From positions 1 to 64,000 of the forward strand of contig NZ_JAZAQL010000006.1 in the NCBI RefSeq assembly GCF_037081675.1: DNA of 64,000 nucleotides, written 5' to 3'. Below the pieces are notes generated by a model. That model saw only the letters and a list, made by a program, of their open reading frames with translations, did no database searches and had not been told where the DNA came from. The first letter of the stretch is position 1; each line of letters starts with the position of its first letter. Position numbers and translations under genes: made by a program. Below are positions 52,810 to 61,387 of this stretch, in pieces. The stretch comes from Halorubellus litoreus. Its GTDB lineage: Archaea > Halobacteriota > Halobacteria > Halobacteriales > Natrialbaceae.

Positions 52810-54711
52810 ATGGTGATGTCTGAGCAGTCAGGGTCAGGAGGTCGCATCGGAAGGCGGACAGTTCTCGCGGGCATGTGTGGCGCCGCTGCCACGACGGCTG
52901 CCGCGGGGACCGTGACCGGGAGCGACGGGCGGTACGACAGGGTCGTTGACATCGTCGAAGCGGGGGCAGACCCGACCGGGGAGGAACCGATCGACGACGT
53001 CTTCGCGTCCGTCAAGGGCGACGACACGCTCGTCGAGTTCCCGAGCGGTCGGTTCAAGATCAACCAGATCAGTCTCTACGGTCTGACGAACTTCGGGATG
53101 CGCGGGCTCGACGACGACGTCGTCCTCGTCGCGGACGAGAACCACGGCGAGGAGTACTGGATAGCGGGTTCGAGCACTCGTAACGTCCTCTTCGAGAACT
53201 TCACGCTCGACCACACGGTCGACGGTGTCTCGCCGTCCGTGGAGTTCGGAACCTACGACGGACTCGTCGTGAAGGACGTCGTGAAGGAGGGCTCGCAGGA
53301 CGGCGACCAGACCGCGTTCGGGTTCCGGACGTACGAGTCGGGTAGTTCGGCGCTCGTCGAGAACCTCGAACTCACGGACGGGTCGATTCCCGACGGCCCG
53401 GTCGCCGTGTACGTCGACGGCGAAGGGACGGCAAAGTTCCGGAACTGTCGGGTCGCGGGATACGGGAACAACGGGCTCTACGGGTCCTGGGCGACGGGTG
53501 CAGTCCAGATCGAGGGCGGACTGTACAAGAACAACGACCGCTCGCAGATCCGACTCGGCGGCGCCGGGAGTTACGTCGACGACGCGGCGGTCGTCGTGGA
53601 CGACCCGGACGGCGCGGAACCGAACGTCGGCATCCGCGTCTCGAACGGGGTCGGGCCGGTGACGGTCACGAACACCGACGTCTCGATGACGAAGGGACGC
53701 GGGAGCGGCGCGATCGTCGCGGCGGACAACGGCGGGACGCTCGTCGTCGAGGACTCCCGGATCCACATCGGGTCGGACTTCACGACGAACGGCTCCGGCG
53801 GGACGCGGACCGCGCCCGGCATCTTCCTCGATACCCCGCCCGGGTCGGCGACGACGACGGAGATAGCGAGCACGTCCATCACGGGCGGCGAGAACTACTA
53901 TCCGGCGGTGCTCTCGTACCGCAGCGATGTCACCGTCCGGGACTCCTGCATCCAGTGGTCGGGTCCGGACGGCATCTGGTTCGACGGCAGCAGCAACGAC
54001 GTTTCGAACACGAACATCACGGTCTCTGGCGACGAGGTCGTCGGTGAGGCGGACGTCTCGGGCGTCACCACGGGTGACTCGTGCCCGCGGCCGTCGTTCG
54101 GCGGCGACGACGGGAGCGATGACGGCGAGGCGTCGCTGGCGAACGCGCCCATCCCTGGGAACGCGAGCGAACTCACGTACCCCGTGATGGGGACGGACTC
54201 CGAGAACCCGACGCTCACCGTGTACGGGAACTTCGTGTACCCGAACACGCGCGAGTTCGCGCTCGGGAATCTCCCCGAGATCCACGACGCCTACGTCGCG
54301 TCCGGCGACCTGAACGTCGAGTTCCGCTGCATCGCGTACGACGACGACCATCGCCTGAACACGGTCCCGGGCGAGGTCCGACTCGCGCAGCTCGCGCTCG
54401 GCGTCTGGGACCAGAACGACTGGGACGAGTACTGGAGCTTCTTCGAGTACTGCTTCGAACAGCAGGGCGACTTCGAGTGGCACACGTACGAGGAGGCGGT
54501 GAACGTCCTCGAACGGAACGACGTCCGGAACTCCGCGTGGATTCCGGCGCTCGCCGGCGTCGGCGAGTGGGAAGACGAACTCCGCGACACGCGGATCGCG
54601 GCGACCGACGCGGGCCTCGAGTACGTCCCCCAGATCGAGTTCCGCGGTGATCTCGCGAGCGCGACCTGGGACACCCAGAAGCTCCTCGACTGGATCGGCC
54701 GTCGCCTCTAG
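52810..54711 (+). CDS. Tat-exported parallel beta-helix protein with a CxxC-less DsbA-like C-terminus (paralogue 2)
   Basis: 633 residues from the ATG at 52810 (a second ATG at 52816 is possible). The Tat motif GRRTVLAGM is at about 14-22. The beta-helix domain opens with VVDIVEAGADPTGEEPIDDV and covers roughly 40-425. The C-terminal DsbA-like part is 179 residues (455-633), the same length as in paralogue 1, with YPNT (477-480) instead of CxxC and the retained V-P of the cis-Pro loop. Even the bases after the TAG stop codon (ctctagagcgaccg) match paralogue 1, which suggests a fairly recent duplication. It differs by an acidic SDDGEAS linker before the DsbA-like domain. Confidence 0.8.
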   Translation: MVMSEQSGSGGRIGRRTVLAGMCGAAATTAAAGTVTGSDGRYDRVVDIVEAGADPTGEEPIDDVFASVKGDDTLVEFPSGRFKINQISLYGLTNFGMRGLDDDVVLVADENHGEEYWIAGSSTRNVLFENFTLDHTVDGVSPSVEFGTYDGLVVKDVVKEGSQDGDQTAFGFRTYESGSSALVENLELTDGSIPDGPVAVYVDGEGTAKFRNCRVAGYGNNGLYGSWATGAVQIEGGLYKNNDRSQIRLGGAGSYVDDAAVVVDDPDGAEPNVGIRVSNGVGPVTVTNTDVSMTKGRGSGAIVAADNGGTLVVEDSRIHIGSDFTTNGSGGTRTAPGIFLDTPPGSATTTEIASTSITGGENYYPAVLSYRSDVTVRDSCIQWSGPDGIWFDGSSNDVSNTNITVSGDEVVGEADVSGVTTGDSCPRPSFGGDDGSDDGEASLANAPIPGNASELTYPVMGTDSENPTLTVYGNFVYPNTREFALGNLPEIHDAYVASGDLNVEFRCIAYDDDHRLNTVPGEVRLAQLALGVWDQNDWDEYWSFFEYCFEQQGDFEWHTYEEAVNVLERNDVRNSAWIPALAGVGEWEDELRDTRIAATDAGLEYVPQIEFRGDLASATWDTQKLLDWIGRRL

Positions 54712-55039
54712 AGCGACCGTCGAGGAGTCGCGACGACGCGCCGGGTCGCGGGGCGTGCGTTCGGCACCGTCTCGTCAGCGAACCGCAGTTCCAGGTCGCT
54801 TACGGCCAGGATAAGGACTCGATTTCGCCGTTAACCGGATCGAAGTGTCAGCGGGATACTCTCGATATCGATAGCGTTCGGGGCTCTCGACCGCGAGACC
54901 CATCACGCAGGGCGTGGGACGGTCCCTGGGGCGTTCGCGTCGTCACAATGTGACCGCTCGATAGCGAAACGGTCGTCGAGTCCGCCCACCACGACCCTTA
55001 CCTGGCCGATAATATTGAATGTGGGTCGACTACGACTGG
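54712..55039. other. Intergenic region before the polysaccharide deacetylase
   Basis: 328 bp. It holds a perfect 10-bp palindrome, tcgatatcga, at 54862-54871 and the TATA box gataatatt at 55008-55016. No gene is seen. Confidence 0.5.
55008..55016 (+). promoter_or_regulatory. TATA box of the deacetylase gene (GATAATA type)
   Basis: gataatatt, about 28 nt upstream of the ATG at 55040. A similar ggataataa or cgataataa precedes the ncRNA candidate and the nucleotidylyltransferase. Confidence 0.6.
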
Positions 55040-56347
55040 ATGATGCCAAGCGACAGATCCCGACGCAGAACACTGAAAGCACTCGGTCTGGGTGCCGCGA
55101 CGGGCCTGGCCGGTTGCATGGACACGATAGGTGGCAGCTCGACGGACGACGAGACCGATCCGAACACGTCCGATGAGTCCACGACGACGGTCGGGACCGA
55201 GCCCTCCGACTCCACGACGAACGAAGAGACCACGACGTCCAAGGAGCCGAAAGGCCTGATCGACGACTTCGAGGATCTCTCGAAGTGGGACGTCAAGAAG
55301 GGCCGGCTCGAACCCATGAAGGAGGACGCGTACGAGGGAAGTCAGTCCGCGGCCCTGAAACGCACCGGGCCGGAACCCGTCATCGAGCGGGCCGTGGACC
55401 TGAACGCGGCCAAGGCGAACCTCTCGCTCGCCGTGAACCTCAACACGGAGGAGCACGCGGTCCTCGACGTCCGCCTCATCAACGAGAACCAGTCGAACGA
55501 GGTCGTTCTCGCAGAGTCCGTTCGCGCGTCAACGAGCGGATTCTGGCATCGGCTGGACATGGGCGCGACCGGCGTCAGCGGCCTCCCGGACCTCTCGAAC
55601 GTCACGAAGATCCGCATCCGTATGCGCGGCGGCGGTGACGGCGGGAGTGTCCGCATCGACGACCTGAAGACCGTGCCGACGCCCGACAAGGGCTACGTCG
55701 CGGTCGTGTTCGACGACGCGCAGGAGTCCGACTACACGAAGGGCTTCGAGATCCTGAAGCAGTACGACATCCCGGCGACGTCCGCGATCGTCACGGACCA
55801 CGTCGGCGACGACGGGTTCCTCTCCCTCGATCAGATGAAGGAGATGAAGCAGGCTGGCTGGGAGATGGCGTCGCACTCGGCGACCCACGCGAACCTCCTG
55901 AACGCGTCCCGCCTCGAGGCGGAACGCGAGGTCGTGAACGCGAAGGAGTGGCTAGTGGAGAACGGGTTCGAGACGGGCGCACAGAACTTCGTGTATCCCT
56001 ACGGGCTGTACGACAACAACCTGCTGAGTTTCGTGGAGAAGTACCACGACATGGGCTTCGGGTTCTTCAGCACGCGGAACGCCGCGAACGGCTACATCAC
56101 GGACCCGATGACGATCTCGCGCGGTGACGGCCGCCACATCGAGAAGGCGAAGTCGATGGTCGACCTCGCGCACCTGTACAACGACCTGGAGATCATCACG
56201 TTCCACGGGATCGACCGTGGCGGGAAGTTCGACGTGACGAGCGACGAGTTCGCGGAGTTCGCGGAGTACCTGAACCAGGCGAACGTGAAGCCGATCACGC
56301 TGTCGCAAGTCAAGAAGAAGTTTCAGAAGAAGAGCCAGCATTGGTGA
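55040..56347 (+). CDS. Tat lipoprotein polysaccharide deacetylase (NodB family)
   Basis: 435 residues from the ATG at 55040. Signal: RRRTLKALGLGAATGLAGC with lipobox Cys26, so it is lipid-anchored outside. An acidic Thr/Ser linker (residues 30-70) leads to a beta-sandwich of about 135 residues, probably carbohydrate-binding. The NodB domain has metal ligands in VAVVFDDAQESD and MASHSATHANLL, and FVYPYGLYDNN. It removes N-acetyl groups from glycans. TATA box placement supports the leaderless ATG start. Same orientation as the second beta-helix gene, 328 bp apart. Confidence 0.9.
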   Translation: MMPSDRSRRRTLKALGLGAATGLAGCMDTIGGSSTDDETDPNTSDESTTTVGTEPSDSTTNEETTTSKEPKGLIDDFEDLSKWDVKKGRLEPMKEDAYEGSQSAALKRTGPEPVIERAVDLNAAKANLSLAVNLNTEEHAVLDVRLINENQSNEVVLAESVRASTSGFWHRLDMGATGVSGLPDLSNVTKIRIRMRGGGDGGSVRIDDLKTVPTPDKGYVAVVFDDAQESDYTKGFEILKQYDIPATSAIVTDHVGDDGFLSLDQMKEMKQAGWEMASHSATHANLLNASRLEAEREVVNAKEWLVENGFETGAQNFVYPYGLYDNNLLSFVEKYHDMGFGFFSTRNAANGYITDPMTISRGDGRHIEKAKSMVDLAHLYNDLEIITFHGIDRGGKFDVTSDEFAEFAEYLNQANVKPITLSQVKKKFQKKSQHW

Positions 56348-56921
56348 GCGCACCTCGAACGAGCTGCGTGACCGACAGCTCGGTCGACACGCCGACGGTC
56401 TGGTCGTGCTCGCGTTACCTGGATCGCTTCCGCGAGCGTCCGTGCGGCCGCCGCTGATTCCTTCTGTCATTCCCCGTCGCCGCGACCACCAGCAGCGCAA
56501 CCCGTCCTCGAGCGACGTCACCGTCGACGCGCCCGCCTCCACGGACGTGCGGTCGACGGCCCGCTGGTCGACGCTCCGTTGGTCGACGACCCGCTGGTCG
56601 ACGCTCCGTTGGTCGACAATCCGCTGGTCGACGCGCACTGCTTGCTAGCGTTTCGACGGACGGTGGGGTCGCGCTCGCTCCGACCGAGGCCGCTGGTGCT
56701 CCGAATCGTCGTGAGAGACCGAGCGAGCCGAGGGACCTCTCCATCCCGGCGCTCGGCACGCGGAGGCGCGCGTCGTCGCTCGGCATTGGGCTGCGAGCAC
56801 CCGTCGGTCGCCACGCAGGGTGGCGGTCGCATTCGAGCGGGCCGGGAGCGCGACTCACTCAGGGGTGCGCACCAGCGCTATCCGCGAGACGCACCACGAG
56901 TCGGATGGGCGTCGACCGACG
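56348..56921. other. Long intergenic region with a tandem repeat
   Basis: 574 bp between convergent genes (deacetylase and YdjM-like). It contains a three-unit 30-bp repeat at 56551-56640. The rest is G+C-rich with no gene or RNA that I can support. Confidence 0.5.
56551..56640 (+). repeat. 30-bp tandem repeat, three units
   Basis: ggtcgacgacccgctggtcg begins units at 56551, 56581 and 56611; the third is diverged at its 3' end. Each unit contains the sub-repeat tggtcgac twice. Confidence 0.85.
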
Positions 56922-57500
56922 CTAGTTCCACAGGTGGTCGGCGACCGACCGGTAGAGTTCGCGGAGGACGGGGAACCCGTCGAGCGCCCAGACGAGCGCG
57001 GTGAACGAGACGAGCGCGAGCTCGAAGACGAGGACGGCCGAGAGTTCGCCGGACGCGACCTCGTGGAGGAACCGCGAGAAGTACTGGTTGAACGTCTGAA
57101 GGAGGCCGCCGTAGTTCCCGGGTTCGCCGACGACGACCGGCCACAGGACCGCGTGCACGGCGAGTTCGCCGCCGCGGATGGCGGGATAGACGACGTCCCC
57201 GACGAGGTGCGAGAGGTAGCCGACGACGAACGCGGCCGCGAGACGCGGTCGGTTCTCGTTGCCGGCGACCGCGACGACGATACCGACGAGGAGCGGCGCG
57301 ACGAACGCGGAGTGCGCGACCGAGTACCCCGTCTCTGTGACCTCCAGCGTCCACGAGAGTGGCTTGTCGACGAGGTCAGGGAGGAGCGACGCGAACGCGA
57401 CGACGAGGACGCCGTCGCCGCGCGGTGACTCGCCGAACGCGACCCGCGACACGATCGAGTAGAGGACGTACGCGAAACCGAGGTGCTCCCACGGCCACAT
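56922..57500 (-). CDS. Metal-dependent membrane hydrolase, YdjM/DUF457 family
   Basis: 192 residues with about five hydrophobic segments. The N-terminus MWPWEHLGFAYVLYSI and conserved ASLLPDLVDKPLSW, VAHSAFVAPLL and GYLSHLVGDVVYP give the His/Asp pattern of the YdjM family, membrane proteins annotated as metal-dependent hydrolases. The substrate is unknown. It is often seen in haloarchaeal surface-glycan loci. It is followed upstream on the same strand by the DUF1616 gene (115-bp gap), so the two may form an operon. Confidence 0.8.
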   Translation of the reverse strand: MWPWEHLGFAYVLYSIVSRVAFGESPRGDGVLVVAFASLLPDLVDKPLSWTLEVTETGYSVAHSAFVAPLLVGIVVAVAGNENRPRLAAAFVVGYLSHLVGDVVYPAIRGGELAVHAVLWPVVVGEPGNYGGLLQTFNQYFSRFLHEVASGELSAVLVFELALVSFTALVWALDGFPVLRELYRSVADHLWN

Positions 57501-57615
57501 CAGCCGCGAGCACCCCGACAGGCGCGTTCACGACGACTGCTCGACGCACCCAGCGCGGTGGTCGCTGGCGTCGCCCGCTCGGCCGCCGTAGGCCCGCACC
57601 GAGATCGGCGACACA

Positions 57616-58533
57616 TCACGCCACCTCGAGCGTCAGGACGCGGTAGGCGGTCTCGCGCGACGGCGTCGACGGCGGCGCTCCCCTGTAGAGGAGGACCGCG
57701 ACTTCGATGTCGTCGCCGCTCGGCGGCGACACCTGGAACGTCTCGCTCGCCGTCTCGCCGTCGCCAGCCGATAGCGTCTCGGTCGCGAGCACGCGCTGCC
57801 CCCGGACCTGTACCGCGCCGTCCGAGCCCTCGCTGACGCGTTGCGCGACCACCACCGCGGTGTACTCCTGGGATTCGCCCTCGTGGTTCTCGAGGCGGAC
57901 TTCCAGGGGTTCGCCGTCGTCGAGCACCGCCGCTTCCGCCACGGTCTGGTCGCCTTTCACGACCGAGAACTCCGTGTATTGCGCGGTCGACGGCCCGTGC
58001 CAGGCCGCGAACCCGGCGCTCCCGACCACGAGAACGAGGCTCAGGCCGACCGCGAGGTTGTACGTGGTCGTGTGCGAGTCCGCACCCCAGCTGTGGTCGT
58101 TCGTGAACATGAGCGCGCTGACCGGGAACGTCGGCGCGTACCGCTCGTCCGGGTCGAGCATCGCTCGCCGAACGAACCCGGCGAGAGCGAACGCGAGCGT
58201 GAGCGCGACGACGCCACCGAGTATCGACGTGCGCGTGATCCCGTACGGCGTGAAGTTCACGGCGAGCGCGACGAACGCGACGAGGCCGAGACTGAGCGCG
58301 GTCGAGGCGCCGAGTCGCTCGACCATCGACCGGCCGACGGACGGGTCGGCGTCGGGGTCGTGGGCTCGCGGGAACAGCGCGACGGAGACCGCGTACCCCG
58401 GCAGGAACAGGACGAGGAGAGCGGTCGCGGCGACGCGAACACCGGGGACCGCGCCGTGGACGGCGAGCGCGGCGCCTACTGTGAGCACGAGAACGGCGAG
58501 GACGTCGAGGAGCCAGCGAATCGTCCGAGTCAT
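57616..58533 (-). CDS. DUF1616 membrane protein
   Basis: 305 residues from the ATG at 58533. Four hydrophobic segments lie in residues 8-120, with LLVLFLPGYAVSVALFP, a DUF1616 hallmark; a fifth segment at about 160-180 leads to a beta-rich extracellular C-terminal domain (VRLENHEGESQEYTAVVV). DUF1616 proteins occur in archaeal N-glycosylation and exopolysaccharide clusters, function unknown. A TATA box on the minus strand at about 58561-58566 is 30 nt upstream, supporting ATG 58533 over the GTG at 58539. Confidence 0.85.
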   Translation of the reverse strand: MTRTIRWLLDVLAVLVLTVGAALAVHGAVPGVRVAATALLVLFLPGYAVSVALFPRAHDPDADPSVGRSMVERLGASTALSLGLVAFVALAVNFTPYGITRTSILGGVVALTLAFALAGFVRRAMLDPDERYAPTFPVSALMFTNDHSWGADSHTTTYNLAVGLSLVLVVGSAGFAAWHGPSTAQYTEFSVVKGDQTVAEAAVLDDGEPLEVRLENHEGESQEYTAVVVAQRVSEGSDGAVQVRGQRVLATETLSAGDGETASETFQVSPPSGDDIEVAVLLYRGAPPSTPSRETAYRVLTLEVA

Positions 58534-58555
58534 CTGCACGACCCTAGCTCGTCGA

Positions 58556-58568
58556 CGTAGTTTATTAC
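58556..58568 (-). promoter_or_regulatory. TATA box of the DUF1616 gene
   Basis: Read on the minus strand, ggtaataaactac lies about 30 nt upstream of the ATG at 58533. Confidence 0.55.
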
Positions 58569-58742
58569 CGGGACGCTAAGGGCGCGTTGCTGATGACTAA
58601 GCACTGTGGCGGACGTCGACGGGCGTGCGCTGTCGGTCCGCTGCCCCCCGGGTGCGCGAGGAAACGAGCGCCGAAAACCGGCCGCAGCGACCGTCGACCG
58701 CACCTATCGGTGCCGGTGCCGCACGAGTCGTCTGCGGTCGCG

Positions 58743-58826
58743 GAGCGCGGGACGACGTGGCAGCGCGTCACGACGCCGGGAGCGCGGGACGACGTGGCAG
58801 CGCGTCACGACGACGGGAGCGCGTCA
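58743..58826 (+). repeat. 37-bp tandem repeat ending in the padR stop codon
   Basis: gagcgcgggacgacgtggca starts units at 58743 and 58780; a partial third at 58817 runs into the tca (58824-58826) that is the stop codon of the minus-strand padR gene. The repeat therefore extends away from that stop codon. Confidence 0.8.
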
Positions 58827-59117
58827 GGAGGACGCGAGTTCGGTCTCGACGTGCTCGCGCTCCCACTGGAGGCGCTCGCGGATCGCGTCCTCACCCTGCT
58901 CGGTGATGGCGTAGGCGTTCGTGCGACCGTCGATCGTGCCCTTGTCAACGAGGTGCTTGTCGACGAGCGTGTCGAGGTTCCGATAGAGGCGTCCGTGTGG
59001 GAGCGGGCTCTCGACGGATTCCTCCAGTTCCTGTTTGAGGTGCCTGCCGCTCACCTCGTCGAGGCTCGTGAGGATGACGAGGATGTTGTACTGGAAGCTT
59101 GTCAGGTCGGTTCTCAT
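58824..59117 (-). CDS. PadR-family transcriptional regulator
   Basis: 97 residues from the ATG at 59117. It has the PadR winged helix: LTSFQYNILVILTSLDEVSG, GRHLKQELEESVESPLPHGR and LYRNLDTLVDKHLVDKG, with the wing ending in GRTNAYAITEQG. No ligand domain follows. In haloarchaea PadR-like genes are common in glycosylation loci. It lies between the DUF1616 gene and the phosphomutase and is divergent from the latter, so it may control the locus (inference). Confidence 0.9.
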   Translation of the reverse strand: MRTDLTSFQYNILVILTSLDEVSGRHLKQELEESVESPLPHGRLYRNLDTLVDKHLVDKGTIDGRTNAYAITEQGEDAIRERLQWEREHVETELASS

Positions 59118-59318
59118 CTCTACGCAAGGATGCGTCCCGGTACCACAAATATCCAGATAGTCGTTGTGCGTCCTACTCGATAAGTAAACCCCGAAACCTT
59201 CGCAATATCCCACACGTTCGATGCGGGACGCTCGGACCCGCGGAAGACCGCTCGCCCGCGGCATTGCTCGCGGTTTATGCCTCCAATACTAATGCCATAG
59301 CGGGCCGTTCGTCGAGCC

Positions 59319-60671
59319 ATGTTCGGAACGAGCGGGATCCGCGGTGAGTACGGATCGGACGTGACGACGGAGACGGCGCTGTCGATCGGCCGGGCGGTCG
59401 CCGCGACGGGTGCGGGGCGCGCGGTCGTGGGCCGGGACGCACGCGAGAGCGGTGAACCGCTGAAGGGCGCGATGATGGCGGGGCTCCGCGAGGGCGGCGT
59501 GGACGTCGTGGACGTCGGCGAGGCGGCGACGCCGACGGTCGCGCGCAGCGTCGCGCGACACGACGCGGACGTGGGCGTGGTGGTGACGGCGTCCCACAAT
59601 CCGGCGCCGGACAACGGCATCAAGCTCTGGAATCCGAGCGGGCAGGCGTTCGACGCCACCCAGCGCGCGGAGATCGAGCGTATCGTCCGCGAGGGCGACT
59701 ACGTCGAGGGCGCCTACGACGACGTCGGCCAGTACGAGCGTGACGAGCACGCAGCGCGCGCACACGCGTCCGAACTCGTCGATGGGCGCAGCATCGACGC
59801 GGACCTGGACGTGATCGTGGACGTCGGGAACGGGACGGGTGGCGTGACCTGTACCGTGCTCGACGAACTCGGCTGTACCGTGGAGACGCTGAACGCGCAG
59901 CCCGACGGGCGGTTCCCGGGTCGGGAGAGCGAGCCGACCGCCGAGCACTGCGGCGCCCTCCAGGACCTGGTCGCGGCGCGCGCGGACCTCGGGATCGCGC
60001 ACGACGGGGACGCGGACCGCATGATGGCGGTGACGAGCGACGGGACGTTCGTCGACGGCGACGTCCTCCTCGCGGTGTTCGCGAGTGCGGTGGCGAGCGA
60101 CGGCGACCGGGTTGCCGCCCCGCTGAACACGAGCATGGCGGTCGACGACGCGCTCGCCGAGTTCGGTGCGAGCGTGGAACGTACGCGCGTCGGCGACGTG
60201 TTCGTCGCGGAGGCCGCGACGGCGCCGGACGTCGCGTTCGGCGGTGAACCAAGCGGTGCGTGGATCTGGCCCGACGAGACGCTCTGCCCGGACGGCCCGC
60301 TCGCCGCGGTGAAGCTCGTCGAACTCGTCGCCGACGCCGGGTCGCTCGACGCGCTCCTCGACGTCATCGACGCGTACCCGCTGCGGCGCGCGAGCGTGGA
60401 GACCGACGAGAAGGCGCGCGCGATGGACGCCGTCGCCGACCGACTCCACGACGCGTACGACGACGTGGACGACAGCGACGGCGTGCGCGTCGACGTCGGC
60501 GACGGCTGGTTCCTCGTGCGGCCGAGCGGCACGCAACCGCTCGTTCGCGTCACCGCCGAATCCCGGACCGAGGCGCGCGCGGACGAGCTCTTCGAGCGCG
60601 CGCACGACCTTGTGACGGACGCGGTCGCAGCCGTGGAGACCGCCGCGCCCCCGGAGCAGTCCATGGACTGA
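59319..60671 (+). CDS. glmM: Phosphohexomutase (GlmM/phosphomannomutase-like)
   Basis: 450 residues. The alpha-D-phosphohexomutase fold has FGTSGIRGE at the N-terminus, the phosphoserine loop TASHNP with Ser92, the metal-binding loop DGDADR at 229-234, the sugar-binding GGEPSGAW and the phosphate-binding RPSGTQPLVRV. Which sugar phosphate it uses (glucosamine, mannose or glucose) cannot be decided here; the neighbouring GlmU-like gene favours glucosamine-6-phosphate to glucosamine-1-phosphate. It is divergent from padR. Confidence 0.9.
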   Translation: MFGTSGIRGEYGSDVTTETALSIGRAVAATGAGRAVVGRDARESGEPLKGAMMAGLREGGVDVVDVGEAATPTVARSVARHDADVGVVVTASHNPAPDNGIKLWNPSGQAFDATQRAEIERIVREGDYVEGAYDDVGQYERDEHAARAHASELVDGRSIDADLDVIVDVGNGTGGVTCTVLDELGCTVETLNAQPDGRFPGRESEPTAEHCGALQDLVAARADLGIAHDGDADRMMAVTSDGTFVDGDVLLAVFASAVASDGDRVAAPLNTSMAVDDALAEFGASVERTRVGDVFVAEAATAPDVAFGGEPSGAWIWPDETLCPDGPLAAVKLVELVADAGSLDALLDVIDAYPLRRASVETDEKARAMDAVADRLHDAYDDVDDSDGVRVDVGDGWFLVRPSGTQPLVRVTAESRTEARADELFERAHDLVTDAVAAVETAAPPEQSMD

Positions 60672-60697
60672 GTGCGCCAGTCGCCACGTGCCGGGGT

Positions 60698-60729
60698 CGA
60701 AACCGTGTCGGTCGGTTCCGACGGTTTCG
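60698..60729 (+). terminator. Hairpin after the phosphomutase gene, possible terminator
   Basis: cgaaacc-gt-gtcgg pairs with ccgac-ggtttcg around a 6-nt loop (tcggtt): stems 60698-60704 with 60723-60729, and 60707-60711 with 60718-60722, and a 2-nt bulge. It lies 26 bp after the stop codon. There is no strong T-run, so termination is inferred. Confidence 0.5.
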
Positions 60730-60753
60730 CCGCTCGAAACCGTCTCGAACGTG

Positions 60754-60761
60754 GTTTATCC
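60754..60761 (+). promoter_or_regulatory. TATA-like element before the structured-RNA candidate
   Basis: gtttatcc is followed by ggataataatgg. It lies 25-30 nt before 60783. Confidence 0.4.
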
Positions 60762-60782
60762 GGCGGATAATAATGGTCCCTT

Positions 60783-60870
60783 CGCCACTGGGTGTAAGTA
60801 CCGGTGCAGACCGGTGAGGTGAAAGCCCTCGACGGCTGGCTACGTCCGACCTAGCACGGACGTTGGCCTG
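60783..60870 (+). ncRNA. Candidate small structured RNA
   Basis: Three consecutive helices can be drawn: accggt (60800-60805) with accggt (60810-60815), loop gcag; gagg (60816-60819) with cctc (60827-60830), loop tgaaagc; and an 11-bp stem, ggcta-cgtccg (60838-60848) with cggacg-t-tggcc (60857-60868), one bulge and one G-U pair. A promoter-like sequence lies 25 nt upstream and no protein frame covers it. It matches no RNA family that I know (RNase P, SRP, tRNA and H/ACA motifs are absent). Confidence 0.4.
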
Positions 60871-60923
60871 GCACCGTGGTGATCGACGACGCTGGCTCCG
60901 GGTCGGTCACCCATCGTATCAAA

Positions 60924-60957
60924 CCCCCCACCCCCCACCCCCACTCCCATCCCACCC
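60924..60957 (-). other. G-run tract on the minus strand (possible G-quadruplex)
   Basis: Six C-runs of three to six bases (60924-60929, 60931-60936, 60938-60942, 60946-60948, 60951-60953 and 60955-60957) separated by one to three bases. The minus strand therefore has enough G-runs for a quadruplex. Confidence 0.5.
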
Positions 60958-61350
60958 GGTTCTTTTGCTCGTCGCCCGATCGCGAGTTGCGAGAAGGGAG
61001 GCGTCGGCCGACTGTCCGTAGCACGTACCGTCGACCGCCCCGAGCACGCACCATCGACCGCCCGGAGGACGTACGGGACGGCGGGTCGACCGGGCACGGG
61101 ACGACCGGTGACCGCACCCCCGGACGCACGCTTCCGGTGTCCGCATAGCGCGGAGCGTGTCTCCGTGGCTGCCAGACGCTGCGCCCGAGCTCGCGTTCCG
61201 AGAGGGGAGCGCGGGCGCCGGCGACCGCCCGTGGTCCCGGGCGTCGTGCACGGCCGAGATTCGAACGACGGCGGGCGCCCGTCGTGTCGATTTAGGCACT
61301 CCCCTGTCAGGTTCCGGAGCGGGAACCGCTCGAGGCGGCTCGTTATCGGC

Positions 61351-61360
61351 TCGATAATAA
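61351..61360 (+). promoter_or_regulatory. GATAATA-type TATA box of the nucleotidylyltransferase gene
   Basis: tcgataataa lies 28-37 nt upstream of the ATG at 61388. GGAGGGA at 61379-61385 is a Shine-Dalgarno sequence very near the ATG. Confidence 0.55.
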
Positions 61361-61387
61361 AAGGCCCCGGGAGCGAACGGAGGGACG

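Larger units (their letters stand above)
60672..61387. other. 716-bp intergenic region between phosphomutase and nucleotidylyltransferase
   Basis: It holds, in order, a hairpin at 60698-60729, a TATA-like element at 60754-60761 and ggataataa, a structured-RNA candidate at 60783-60870, a C-rich tract at 60924-60957, about 300 bp with no signal that I can identify, and the GATAATA promoter of the next gene. No reading frame here has coding character. Confidence 0.6.

Noticed and set aside
60876..61148. 90-residue frame after the RNA candidate
   Set aside because: Pro/His/Arg-rich product of the C-tract, no promoter or Shine-Dalgarno, no family character.
61250..61270. gagattcgaac, which on the minus strand reads like a tRNA T-loop (GTTCGAATC)
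   Set aside because: The flanking bases do not form a T-stem, and no D-arm, anticodon arm or acceptor stem can be built around it.
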